DNA of 64,000 nucleotides, taken from an uncultured Bacteroidales bacterium. GTDB lineage: Bacteria; Bacteroidota; Bacteroidia; Bacteroidales; UBA932. Below the pieces are notes generated by a model. That model saw nothing but the letters and a program-made list of their open reading frames with translations. It did no database searches and had not been told where the DNA came from. Position 1 is the first letter of the stretch. Each line of letters opens with the position of its first letter. The position numbers and the translations under genes are program-made. Below, piece by piece: positions 42,752-50,865 of this stretch. Location of the stretch: assembly GCA_900316245.1 (NCBI GenBank), contig ONCE01000001.1, positions 62,001 to 126,000 on the forward strand. Reading direction: 5' to 3'.

Positions 42752-44065
42752 ATGAAAAAAAGAGCATACATAGAGACCTACGGCTGTCAGATGAACGTTA
42801 ATGACACCGAGGTCATATTTTCCATATTGGAGGGTGCCGGCTATTCCAGAACGGAAAAAATGGAAGAGGCAGACCTCGTGATGGCCAACACCTGCAGCAT
42901 CCGCGACAACGCCGAGCAGCGCATCTGGGGTCGCATTGAAGTGTTCCATCAGCTGCGCGCCTCCCGCCCCGGCCTCATCGTGGGCATCGTGGGCTGTATG
43001 GCCGAAAGACTCAAGGACAAACTCCTGGATACCCATAAGGTAGATCTGGTGGTGGGCCCGGACGCCTACCGTTCGCTGCCCCGCCTGCTGGAAGCCGTAA
43101 GGCCCGACGCACCCCAGATTGACGTCCTCCTTTCCCGGGACGAGACCTACGCCGACATTACCCCCGTCCGCACGGACCGTGGCGGCATATCGGCCTTTAT
43201 CTCCATTATGCGCGGATGCAACAACGTGTGCTCCTACTGCGTGGTGCCCTATACCCGCGGAGCCGAGCGTTCCCGCGATGCCAACTCCATCGTGCGGGAG
43301 GCCTGCGACGTGTATCAGAGGGGTTACAAGGAGGTGACGCTGCTGGGCCAGAACGTGGACAGTTACCTGTGGAAGAGCGAGACCGAGACGGTGACTTTTG
43401 CCAACCTGCTGGAGCGGGTGGCCGCCATAGCCCCGGATCTCCGTGTGCGCTTCGCCACCTCCCATCCCAAGGACATTTCGGACGAGGTCATCTACACGAT
43501 GGCCGCCCATCCCAATATCTGCAAGCACATCCATCTGCCCGTCCAGAGCGGCAGCAGCCGGATGCTGGCCCTGATGCGCCGCAAGTACGACCGCGAGTGG
43601 TACCTGGAGCGCGTGGCCAAGATCCGCGAAGTGATGCCGGACTGCGGCCTCACCACGGACGTGATTGCGGGCTTCTGCACGGAAACGGAGCAGGACCACG
43701 CCGACACGGTTTCCCTGATGGACCAGGTGGGCTTTGACTGGGCCTTTATGTTTGCCTACTCGGACCGCCCGGGTACGCTGGCCAACCGCACGATGCAGGA
43801 CGACGTTCCGGCCGATGTGAAGAACCGCCGCCTGTCGGAAATCATCGAACTTCAGAACCGCAAGTCGCTGGAGCGTTACCGCTCCCAGATAGGCAAGGAA
43901 CTGGAAGTGCTGGTGGAAGGTCCCTCCAAACGGGACCCCAATAGGCTTTGCGGCCGCGCTTCCAACAATATGATGTGCGTATTCCCCGCCACGGGCCGGT
44001 CCAAGGGAACCTACACCACCGTCAAGGTAGTGGACTGCACCTCCGCCACCCTTATCTGCGAGTAA
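42752..44065 (+). CDS. miaB: tRNA-2-methylthio-N6-dimethylallyladenosine synthase
   Basis: Radical SAM methylthiotransferase acting on A37 of tRNAs. The 437 residues contain the N-terminal methylthiotransferase cluster Cys12, Cys48 and Cys82, the radical SAM CxxxCxxC (Cys156, 160, 163 in MRGCNNVCSYCVVPYTRGAERSR) and a TRAM domain at the end. The ATG at 42752 is chosen because the longer frame runs through the -7 box. Confidence 0.97.
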   Translation: MKKRAYIETYGCQMNVNDTEVIFSILEGAGYSRTEKMEEADLVMANTCSIRDNAEQRIWGRIEVFHQLRASRPGLIVGIVGCMAERLKDKLLDTHKVDLVVGPDAYRSLPRLLEAVRPDAPQIDVLLSRDETYADITPVRTDRGGISAFISIMRGCNNVCSYCVVPYTRGAERSRDANSIVREACDVYQRGYKEVTLLGQNVDSYLWKSETETVTFANLLERVAAIAPDLRVRFATSHPKDISDEVIYTMAAHPNICKHIHLPVQSGSSRMLALMRRKYDREWYLERVAKIREVMPDCGLTTDVIAGFCTETEQDHADTVSLMDQVGFDWAFMFAYSDRPGTLANRTMQDDVPADVKNRRLSEIIELQNRKSLERYRSQIGKELEVLVEGPSKRDPNRLCGRASNNMMCVFPATGRSKGTYTTVKVVDCTSATLICE

Positions 44066-44102
44066 GGCTGCTCCGGGCAGACCTATTTTCCGATAAAATT
44101 TG

Positions 44103-44110
44103 TATCTTTG
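44103..44110 (+). promoter_or_regulatory. -7 element for the OadA-like gene
   Basis: TATCTTTG, an exact TAnnTTTG match, 27 bp upstream of the start at 44138. Confidence 0.55.
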
Positions 44111-44137
44111 TGGATACGACAAATTGCACATTATCAT

Positions 44138-45922
44138 ATGGCTAAAAGAGAAATCAAGTTCTCCCTGGTATACAGGGATATGTGGCAGAGTTCGGGACGG
44201 TATCAGCCGCGCGTAGACCAGCTGGTACGGGTAGCTCCGGCTATTGTGGATATGGGGTGCTTCGACCGCGTGGAAACCAACGGCGGCGCCTTCGAGCAGG
44301 TGAACCTGCTGTATGGCGAGAACCCCAACGTTTCCGTACGCAAATGGACGGCTCCTTTCCACAAGGCAGGCATCCAGACGCATATGCTGGAGCGAGGCCT
44401 TAACGGTCTCCGTATGAACCCCGTGCCGGCCGATGTCCGTGAACTTATGTTCAAGGTCAAGAAGAAACAGGGCACCGATATCGCCCGCTCTTTCTGCGGC
44501 CTTAACGACCCCCGCAACCTCAAGCTTTCCATCGAGTTTGCCAAGAAGGGCGGAATGATTTCTCAGGCAGCCCTGTCCATCACGCACTCCCCGGTGCACA
44601 CCGTAGATTACTACCTCAAGCTGGTGGACCAGCTGGTAGAATACGGAACCGACGAAATCTGCCTCAAGGATATGGCCGGCGTAGGCCGTCCCACCGAACT
44701 GGGTCAGATTGTGGCCGGCATCAAGAAATCCCATCCGGAAATCAAGGTCCAGTACCACGGACACACCGGTCCCGGCTTCTCTCCGGCCTCCATGCTGGAA
44801 GTGGCCCGCGCCGGCGCCGATTATCTGGACGTAGCCGTGGAGCCTCTCTCCTGGGGTAAGGTCCATCCGGATGTGATCACCATCCAGCAGATGATGAGGG
44901 CCGATGGCTTCCAGGTGAAGGACATCAATATGGACGCCTATATGGAGGTCCGTCGCCTCACGCAGGAGTTCATTGACGATTTCCTGGGCTACTGGATCAA
45001 CCCCACCAACTCCCAGATGACTTCCCTCCTGGTAGGCTGCGGCCTGCCCGGCGGTATGATGGGTTCGATGATGGCAGACCTCAAGGGCTTCCAGGGCGCC
45101 ATCAACGCCGCCCAGCGTGCCCACGGCCGTCCCGAGATGAGCCTGGACACCCTGATGGTGAAACTCTTCGAAGAGGTAGAATACGTATGGCCCCGCCTGG
45201 GCTACCCGCCGCTGGTTACCCCGTTCAGCCAGTACGTGAAGAACACGGCCCTGATGAACCTGTTCAATATGCTCAACGACAAACCCCGCTGGACCACCAT
45301 CGACAAGGACACCTGGGGAATGATCCTGGGCAATATGGGTAAACTTCCCGGAGAACTGGCTCCCGAGATTGTGGCCCTGGCCAAGGAAAAGGGTATGGAA
45401 TTCTACACCGGCAACCCGCAGGATATGTATCCCAACGAACTTCCCAAGTTCCGCAAGATGATGGACGAAGAAGGCTGGGACTACGGCGAGGACGACGAAG
45501 AACTCCTGAATATGGCTATGTTCGAGCGCCAGTACAGAGACTACCGCAGCGGCATTGCCAAGGAGCGTTTCAACAAGGACCTGGAGGAAATGAAGGCCAA
45601 GGCCGGCGCCCCCATCGTGGTGGAGCGTCCCGTGGTGGAAATGCCCAAGTTCAAGGTGGAAGACTATGTGGAGCGCTATCCCAAGGCTACGCCCATCCAG
45701 TGCCCCGTCAAGGGCCAGCTCCTGTGGGAACTGGACGTGGACGACACCTCCAAGGCCCCCGTCGTGGGCAAGAAGGTGAAGGCCGGCGAGGTAGTGGGTC
45801 ACGTACAGACCTTCTACGGAATCGAAGACGTGGTGGCCGCCGTGGACGGTCTCCTGGTAGCCGTGCTGGGCAAGCAGGGAGACAACGTTGCCAAGGGCGA
45901 AATCATTGCCTTCATCCAGTAA
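44138..45922 (+). CDS. oadA: Oxaloacetate decarboxylase alpha / pyruvate carboxylase B-like protein
   Basis: A 594-residue carboxyltransferase-type protein. Its barrel carries RDMWQSSGRYQPRVDQ, CLKDMAGVGRPTELG, YHGHTGPGFSPAS and ADYLDVAVEPLSWG, like the OadA/PycB family, then the conserved carboxylase domain (about 300-500) and a C-terminal barrel-sandwich domain (about 515-594, QCPVKGQLLWELDVDD onward). The usual biotinylation motif AMKM is missing; the hairpin turn reads TFYGIED (558-564), so no lysine is available there. I recall the same variant in other Bacteroidetes, so this is probably not a mutation. It may need biotin on another subunit or act differently. It is monocistronic; the start is the ATG at 44138. 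Confidence 0.88.
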   Translation: MAKREIKFSLVYRDMWQSSGRYQPRVDQLVRVAPAIVDMGCFDRVETNGGAFEQVNLLYGENPNVSVRKWTAPFHKAGIQTHMLERGLNGLRMNPVPADVRELMFKVKKKQGTDIARSFCGLNDPRNLKLSIEFAKKGGMISQAALSITHSPVHTVDYYLKLVDQLVEYGTDEICLKDMAGVGRPTELGQIVAGIKKSHPEIKVQYHGHTGPGFSPASMLEVARAGADYLDVAVEPLSWGKVHPDVITIQQMMRADGFQVKDINMDAYMEVRRLTQEFIDDFLGYWINPTNSQMTSLLVGCGLPGGMMGSMMADLKGFQGAINAAQRAHGRPEMSLDTLMVKLFEEVEYVWPRLGYPPLVTPFSQYVKNTALMNLFNMLNDKPRWTTIDKDTWGMILGNMGKLPGELAPEIVALAKEKGMEFYTGNPQDMYPNELPKFRKMMDEEGWDYGEDDEELLNMAMFERQYRDYRSGIAKERFNKDLEEMKAKAGAPIVVERPVVEMPKFKVEDYVERYPKATPIQCPVKGQLLWELDVDDTSKAPVVGKKVKAGEVVGHVQTFYGIEDVVAAVDGLLVAVLGKQGDNVAKGEIIAFIQ

Positions 45923-45975
45923 GAAACGTAAATTTTTCTTACGAAAAGTCGGGTAAAACCCACAAAATACCATCT

Positions 45976-46019
45976 GAAACAACACAATCTTTTTTACGGT
46001 TGTGTTGTTTCTGTTTTTT
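45976..46019 (+). terminator. Terminator after the OadA-like gene
   Basis: AAACAACACAA (45977-45987) pairs with TTGTGTTGTTT (46000-46010), extended by one G-C pair and followed by TGTTTTTT. Confidence 0.88.
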
Positions 46020-46025
46020 GTATCC

Positions 46026-46033
46026 TATATTTG
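46026..46033 (+). promoter_or_regulatory. -7 element abutting the radC start codon
   Basis: TATATTTG followed by GTTCCC and the ATG at 46040. This rules out the TTG at 46031 as the start and implies a leaderless mRNA. Confidence 0.6.
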
Positions 46034-46039
46034 GTTCCC

Positions 46040-46726
46040 ATGAAAATGAAAGACTATGTTCTAGGGGAGAGACCTAGGGAGAAACTGAGACTGCGGGGAG
46101 CCAAATCGCTTTCCAATGCGGAACTGCTGGCCATCCTGCTGGGGAGCGGAACAGGCGGCAAGAACGTGCTGGAAGTGTCGCAGGAACTGATGGTGTCGGC
46201 CGGAGGGAGGCTGACGCTGCTGGGAGCGATGCCGCTGGAGCAACTGATGCAGCAGAAAGGGGTGGGGGAGGTACGCGCCATAGGAATAGCCGCCGCCTTG
46301 GAACTGGGCCGAAGATGCTTTGAAGAAATGGCTATGGTGGACAAGAGGGCCATCACCTCGCCGGAACTGGTGTACAGGGTGATGCTTCCCTTCCTCAAGC
46401 ACCTGGACCACGAAGAGTCGTGGGTGCTGTATCTCAATCGCTCCAACTACCTTATCGGCAAAGAGATGATAACGGTGGGCCGATTGGAGACCACCCTCAT
46501 AGACACCCGCCGCATCGTTAGGAAGGCCATCGAGAAGCAGTGCTGCCAGGTGGTGCTGGTACACAACCATCCCTCCGGGCAGGCCCTCCCTTCGGAGGCC
46601 GATATCCGCCAGACGGATATCCTGCGGAAGGCGCTGGCGGCGGTGGAAATCGGTCTGATGGACCACGTCATCGTGTGCGAAGATTCCTTTTTTTCATTTT
46701 CCGAGGAGAAGCTGGTGAAGATGTAA
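46040..46726 (+). CDS. radC: RadC-like JAMM-domain protein
   Basis: A 228-residue RadC. An N-terminal UPF0758 and helix-hairpin-helix part (about 20-95, with MQQKGVGEVRAIGIAAALELGRR) precedes the JAMM/MPN domain, which has the metal motif HNHPSGQALPSEAD (His175, His177, Asp188) plus an upstream Glu. Historically named as a DNA repair gene; its actual biochemical role is unsettled. It stands between a terminator and upp. Confidence 0.93.
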   Translation: MKMKDYVLGERPREKLRLRGAKSLSNAELLAILLGSGTGGKNVLEVSQELMVSAGGRLTLLGAMPLEQLMQQKGVGEVRAIGIAAALELGRRCFEEMAMVDKRAITSPELVYRVMLPFLKHLDHEESWVLYLNRSNYLIGKEMITVGRLETTLIDTRRIVRKAIEKQCCQVVLVHNHPSGQALPSEADIRQTDILRKALAAVEIGLMDHVIVCEDSFFSFSEEKLVKM

Positions 46727-46738
46727 GCGGGATTTTAT

Positions 46739-46746
46739 TATATTTG
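46739..46746 (+). promoter_or_regulatory. -7 element for upp
   Basis: TATATTTG, an exact TAnnTTTG match, 26 bp upstream of the upp ATG. Confidence 0.55.
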
Positions 46747-46772
46747 TAGGTGGAATCTTAAGCTAGTAGCCT

Positions 46773-47426
46773 ATGAAAGTCGTTAATCTCGGAGAGAACA
46801 ACTCTGTTCTCAATAACTTCATCGCCGAAATTCGCGATGTACGCATCCAGAAAGACCGCCTGCGTTTCCGCACCAATATGGAGCGGGTGGGCGCCATCTT
46901 CGCCTATGAGATTTCCAAATCGCTTTCGTACTCGGAGAAGGAAGTGACCACCCCGCTTGGCGTGGCCAAGGTCTCCACAACGGACACCACCCTGGTGCTG
47001 GCCGCCATCCTGCGCGCCGGCCTCCCGCTTCAGGAAGGTTTCCTGAACGTCTTCGACCACGCTGAAAGCGCCTTCCTGGCTACTTTCAGAAAATCCGGCA
47101 AGGGAGACTATTTCAAGGTGCACGCAGACTACTGCACCTGCCCTTCCCTGGAAGGCAAGACCCTCATCCTGGTAGACCCTCTCCTGGCCACCGGCGCCTC
47201 TATGGAAGTAACGCTCCAGAAACTGCAGGAAGAAGGCGGCACGCCCAACCACATCCATATGGTATGCCCCATAGCCAGCCGCTACGCCGTAGACCAGCTT
47301 AGTCAGAAACTGGACAACAACTACACCCTCTGGGTAGCCGCCATCGACGAAGAACTCACCAGCCACAACTACATCATCCCCGGAATGGGAGACGCCGGAG
47401 ACCTGGCTTTCGGAGAAAAATTGTAG
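46773..47426 (+). CDS. upp: Uracil phosphoribosyltransferase
   Basis: Salvages uracil to UMP using PRPP. The 217 residues include the PRPP loop VDPLLATGAS and the uracil-binding PGMGDAGDLAFG at the end, both diagnostic of Upp; the length is near the usual 209. It is monocistronic, with its own -7 box and a terminator some 140 bp downstream. Confidence 0.95.
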   Translation: MKVVNLGENNSVLNNFIAEIRDVRIQKDRLRFRTNMERVGAIFAYEISKSLSYSEKEVTTPLGVAKVSTTDTTLVLAAILRAGLPLQEGFLNVFDHAESAFLATFRKSGKGDYFKVHADYCTCPSLEGKTLILVDPLLATGASMEVTLQKLQEEGGTPNHIHMVCPIASRYAVDQLSQKLDNNYTLWVAAIDEELTSHNYIIPGMGDAGDLAFGEKL

Positions 47427-47434
47427 AGGTAGAT

Positions 47435-47560
47435 TATCATCCACCCTTCCGGAGCGAAGCGACAGGGCCTGCAGGCCCGCACGCCGTCTTCTGACGGCGA
47501 GCCCCTTCCCCGAGGGAAGGGGTTTGGGGATGGGGTAACGTGAGTTGTGGTATCATCCAC
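47435..47560. repeat. GC-rich palindromic block bounded by a 10-bp direct repeat
   Basis: TATCATCCAC occurs at 47435-47444 and again at 47551-47560. Between them lie the GAGCGAAGCG core (47452-47461), the perfect palindrome GGGCCTGCAGGCCC (47465-47478), the hairpin CGCCGTC / GACGGCG (47482-47499) and CCCCTTCCC / GGGAAGGGG (47502-47522). No gene is encoded. ATCATCCACCC (47437-47447) also equals, in inverted orientation, the 3' end of the neighbouring tRNA-His. Confidence 0.7.
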
Positions 47561-47564
47561 AACG

Positions 47565-47606
47565 AAAAAAATGAGAGGTCCTTTATCCAAGGACCTCTTC
47601 ATTTTT
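47565..47606. terminator. Bidirectional terminator between upp and tRNA-His
   Basis: AAAATGAGAGGTCC pairs with GGACCTCTTCATTTT (one bulge), with an A run on one side and a T run on the other. It can end upp from the left and tRNA-His from the right. Confidence 0.88.
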
Positions 47607-47611
47607 CAGTG

Positions 47612-47685
47612 GGTGGATGATGGGGCTCGAACCCACGACACTCGGAACCACAATCCGATGCTCTACCAGCTGAACTACATCCACC
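47612..47685 (-). tRNA. tRNA-His (anticodon GTG)
   Basis: A 74-nt tRNA with the extra G(-1) opposite C73 that marks tRNA-His, acceptor GTGGATG / CATCCAC, anticodon loop with GTG in CGGATTGTGGTTCCG, and T loop TTCGAGC. CCA is not encoded. Confidence 0.95.
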
Positions 47686-47698
47686 ATATTTGGGACTG

Positions 47699-47729
47699 CA
47701 AATGTAAGGATTATTTTCGGGATTCCAAA
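47699..47729 (-). promoter_or_regulatory. Promoter of tRNA-His
   Basis: On the - strand TTTG (47729-47726), a 19-bp spacer, then TACATTTG (47706-47699), 13 bp before the tRNA 5' end. Confidence 0.75.
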
Positions 47730-47757
47730 AATAATTTACAAGGGTCCCACAATTTCA

Positions 47758-48402
47758 TTATCGAATGTTGTAACTTTCCTCATCCAGGACAGGGGTACCG
47801 CTGCCATTGTCTCTCAGGTAGTGGTAAACCATAGTGAACTGGTTGTAGTGGGGAATCTCGTCTACCGGAACGTGGTACAGGCGCTGCTCGTAGGTGAGAT
47901 CGTCCTTGGACATAAAGCGGAGATCCTCGCCGTTACCGACGTGCACGACGTGCAGGTACAGATGGTTGTTGTCCATCTGGAGGTAGAAGTTCACGGGATG
48001 GGCGTTGTTGGTGTTCTTGGCCTTGGTGATGTAGAAGCCGACATTGAGGAATCCGCCGCTGAAAGCTGCCAGGTAAGGCTCAATGGGGTCGGTGGGATAC
48101 TCCTCGGACTCATCGTAGTCAAAGAATACAAGGTAACGGGAGCGGACCATCTCCTTGAGGTTGATGTCCAGCTGGCGGTTGAGAACGTCGTAGAGGGCAA
48201 AGTAGCGGGCGTCTTCCACTTGCCAGTTGGCACGGCCCACGGCATCCTGCACCACGGTGAGGGTGTAGCCGAAGTCGTTGATCAGGTTGTCACCCTTGAC
48301 CGTAACCAGGTCCTGGACATTGGTCTGGGTGTAAGTGTCTTCTAATTTGCAGGCCGTGAGAGCCAACAGGCCGCAAACGATGAAAAGGATGTGCTTTCTC
48401 AT
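47758..48402 (-). CDS. NigD-like lipoprotein
   Basis: A 214-residue lipoprotein (signal MRKHILFIVCGLLALTAC). It resembles the NigD-like lipoproteins of Bacteroidales in size and layout: an early small beta domain (TVKGDNLINDFGYTLTVVQD, ALYDVLNRQLDINLKEMVRSRYLVFFDYDES) and a second half with GGFLNVGFYIT and FYLQMDNNHLYLHVVHVGNGED. No catalytic motif is visible. Its first codon overlaps the Fur-family gene by 4 bp. The family assignment is tentative. Confidence 0.7.
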   Translation of the reverse strand: MRKHILFIVCGLLALTACKLEDTYTQTNVQDLVTVKGDNLINDFGYTLTVVQDAVGRANWQVEDARYFALYDVLNRQLDINLKEMVRSRYLVFFDYDESEEYPTDPIEPYLAAFSGGFLNVGFYITKAKNTNNAHPVNFYLQMDNNHLYLHVVHVGNGEDLRFMSKDDLTYEQRLYHVPVDEIPHYNQFTMVYHYLRDNGSGTPVLDEESYNIR

Positions 48403-48854
48403 ATGCTTTTGGTTTTGCTTCTTGTAGGATGTGCTATTAACTGGATGTCAATGTCTTCCACCGTGTAGCCCTTGAACTTGCGGCGGCGCATGTGGGAAGC
48501 CACCAGCATGCTCAGCTCTTCGTCAATGATGTCACGGTAGGTGTGGTTCTCGCGGTCGTACAGATGGATGTGGCGTACGGCGTTGACGTCAAAGAACATC
48601 TTGCTGCCGGCCGAAAGGCGACGCGAATAGATGCGGTTGTCGGCCAGTTGGGTGAGGATGTTGTAGACGGAGGCTACGGTTACGTGGGAACCGCGGTTGG
48701 CCAGTTCCTGGACAACCATATCGGGCGATGCGTGACCCAGGCCCATCATAACCTCGTGAACGGCCAGTCTTTGACGGGTGGCCTTGAGATTGTGACGGCG
48801 CAGCTGCGTGCGGAACTCGTCCATGGTAGGGATGGGGAGAAGGGGTTGGGGCAT
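48399..48854 (-). CDS. Fur-family transcriptional regulator
   Basis: A 151-residue Fur-type protein. The winged helix has LKATRQRLAVHEVMMGLGHASPDMVVQELANRGSHVTVASVYNILTQLADNRIYSRR, and the dimerisation half has AVRHIHLYDRENHTYRDI with His ligands. The CxxC pairs that bind structural zinc in many Fur/PerR/Zur proteins are absent, so the metal and role are unclear; PerR-like peroxide sensing is one option. A start at a Met ten residues downstream (MDEFRTQ) is possible. Confidence 0.88.
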   Translation of the reverse strand: MPQPLLPIPTMDEFRTQLRRHNLKATRQRLAVHEVMMGLGHASPDMVVQELANRGSHVTVASVYNILTQLADNRIYSRRLSAGSKMFFDVNAVRHIHLYDRENHTYRDIIDEELSMLVASHMRRRKFKGYTVEDIDIQLIAHPTRSKTKSI

Positions 48855-48858
48855 ATTG

Positions 48859-50454
48859 TTAAGCGTTTAAAAGGGCTTTGGCATTGGCAATGGCGGCCTC
48901 CGAAACCGTGGCGCCGGAGAGCATCCGGGCCAGTTCGAGTACGCGGCCCTGGGCATCCAGGCAGGTTACGGAAGTGACGTCATTCTTCTTGCTTACGAGG
49001 TAGTGGGCGTTGCCTTTGGCCGCCACCTGGGGAAGGTGGGTAATGGCAAAGACCTGCATATCGGCCCCCATCTCGCAAACCAGGGAACCCATCTTGTCGG
49101 CGGCCGATCCGGAAACACCGGTGTCGATCTCGTCGAAGACCAGGGTGGGCATCTTGGTAAGGCGGGCCATCACGGACTTGAGGCTCAGCATCACGCGGGA
49201 GAGTTCACCTCCCGATGCGGCTTTGGCCAGGTCCGTGGGATTCTTTCCTGTAGAGGAGAAGAGGAAGCGGACGGAGTCTCCTTCAACGGCAACCTGGAAG
49301 AGGGCTTTGTCCAGTTCCAGGGCCTTCAGCTGCTTCTCAATGGCCTCTGCAAAGGGCTCTGCAGCCTGGCGCCGCTCGGCCAGGAGGTCTTCGTGAAGGG
49401 TATCGTAGGTTTGACGGGACTGCTTGACCTGGGCTTCCAGGGCCACCTCTTCCTCTTCCAGGGAGGAGATGTCCTGCACCAGGGCCCCCAGGCGTTCCCG
49501 TTCCTCAATGAGTTCGTCTATGGAGGTGGCGCCGTACTTCTGCATCAGTTCGAGCAGCAGGGACAGCCGGTCTTCCACTTGCTGGAGCCGTTCCGGAGAC
49601 ACCTCCGTGCGGCTGCCCAGTTTCTCCACCTCTTCATTGATATCTTCCAGTTCCAGACGGGCGCTTTCCAGACGGGCCGAAAGTTCTTCCAGCGAAGGAA
49701 TGAACTTGGCCCCTTTGTCCAGCTGGCGCACGGCGTCTTTCAGTTGAAGCTGTTCCAGCGCGTTCTGAACGCCAAAGAGAATCTCCTTGAGTTCTTCTGC
49801 GTGGGCCAGCTGCTTTTGCTCGGCGTCCAGGGTTTCCAGTTCGCCGGGCGTAAGGCGGGCATCCTCCAGCCGCTGCCACCGGGAGCGGTTGTACTCCTGG
49901 TCGCGCAGGGCCAGGGCCTTTTTCTCCCGCAGGGCTTCCAGGGCGTGGGTATGCGCCTGCCATTCCCTTTGGGCACACAGCGTCTTTTCCCTCAGTTCCG
50001 TGCAGCCGGCAAACAGGTCCAGCGCTTCGATGCGGAAGCGTTCGTCGGCCAGGCGGAGGGTCTGGTGCTGCGAGTGGATGTCTACCAGCTCCTGGGCCAG
50101 TTCCTGCAGCACGGGCAGGTTCACGGGCTCGTCGTTGGCAAAACTGCGCGAGCGGCCGCTGCGGGCCACCGTGCGGCGCAGGATGAGACGGTCTCCTTCG
50201 TCGGGTAAATCGGCCCTCCGGAGGATTTCCCTCACGGCGGGCGTTACCCCAAACTCGGCTTCCACTATACAGTTCTCTCCTTCCGGGCCCACCATGGAAG
50301 CATCGGCCTTGGCACCCAGCACCAATGACAGCGCTCCCAGCAGGATGGACTTACCGGCTCCGGTCTCTCCGGATATAATGATGAGACCCTCCGGAAAACT
50401 AGTATCCAGAGAGCCTATCAAAATGTAATTGGAGACCGAGAGACTGTACAGCAT
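48859..50454 (-). CDS. recN: DNA repair ATPase RecN
   Basis: SMC-like protein of double-strand-break repair. The 531 residues have an N-terminal ABC half with P-loop SGETGAGKS (28-36), a long coiled-coil middle (about 150-350, with the Glu/Arg-rich LEDINEEVEKLG and ERLQQVEDRLSLLLEL stretches) and a C-terminal half with GGELSRVMLSLK (signature) and TLVFDEIDTGVSG (Walker B). It lies between rpoZ and the Fur-family gene, 3-4 bp from each. Confidence 0.95.
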   Translation of the reverse strand: MLYSLSVSNYILIGSLDTSFPEGLIIISGETGAGKSILLGALSLVLGAKADASMVGPEGENCIVEAEFGVTPAVREILRRADLPDEGDRLILRRTVARSGRSRSFANDEPVNLPVLQELAQELVDIHSQHQTLRLADERFRIEALDLFAGCTELREKTLCAQREWQAHTHALEALREKKALALRDQEYNRSRWQRLEDARLTPGELETLDAEQKQLAHAEELKEILFGVQNALEQLQLKDAVRQLDKGAKFIPSLEELSARLESARLELEDINEEVEKLGSRTEVSPERLQQVEDRLSLLLELMQKYGATSIDELIEERERLGALVQDISSLEEEEVALEAQVKQSRQTYDTLHEDLLAERRQAAEPFAEAIEKQLKALELDKALFQVAVEGDSVRFLFSSTGKNPTDLAKAASGGELSRVMLSLKSVMARLTKMPTLVFDEIDTGVSGSAADKMGSLVCEMGADMQVFAITHLPQVAAKGNAHYLVSKKNDVTSVTCLDAQGRVLELARMLSGATVSEAAIANAKALLNA

Positions 50455-50457
50455 CGC

Positions 50458-50802
50458 TTATTGGCCGCTCTCGATATCGATGGGATTCTCGTTTTGGGCC
50501 TTGCGATAGAAGAGTTCTCCGTTTTCAAATTCTGCGATGGCGGTCAGGTCCGGCTTGGGCTGACGCTCGTAGTACTTGGAGATTTCAATCTGCTCCTTGT
50601 TCTCAAACACTTCTTCCATGGTGTCGCGGTCTCCGCGGAACTCGTCCAGTTTCTTCATGAGTTCCTTCTTTTCGGCCACGGCAATCTGGTTGGCCCGCTT
50701 GTAAAGAATTACAACGGATTCATAAATGTTTCCAGTGGGAGCGGCGAGGTTCTTGATGTCTCGCGTCACCGTGTTCACAGGTACTTTTTTCTTGTTTTCC
50801 AT
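50458..50802 (-). CDS. rpoZ: RNA polymerase omega subunit, Bacteroidota type
   Basis: A 114-residue protein matching the Bacteroidetes omega form: VNTVTRDIKNL, YESVVILYKRANQIAV, LDEFRGDRDTMEEVFENKEQIEISKYYERQPKP. This form has a longer C-terminus than the proteobacterial one. It lies between bamD and recN in the - strand run; the recN start is 3 bp away. Confidence 0.9.
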   Translation of the reverse strand: MENKKKVPVNTVTRDIKNLAAPTGNIYESVVILYKRANQIAVAEKKELMKKLDEFRGDRDTMEEVFENKEQIEISKYYERQPKPDLTAIAEFENGELFYRKAQNENPIDIESGQ

Positions 50803-50865
50803 TCTAAAAATTCTCCTTATTCTATTATAGTACCGATGCTGATTCAGCTTAGTTTCAAAAATTTT

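Noticed and set aside
42308-45985. A 1225-codon open frame on the - strand opposite miaB and the OadA-like gene
   Set aside because: It is a shadow frame caused by strong codon bias; the + strand genes have clear family motifs, and the frame crosses gene boundaries. Similar long antisense frames opposite pnp (14696-16930) and bamA (58469-61066) are rejected for the same reason.
47435-47685. Integration site of a phage or integrative element at tRNA-His
   Set aside because: The repeat of the tRNA end is inverted, only 11 bp long, and no integrase or mobile gene is present in the window.
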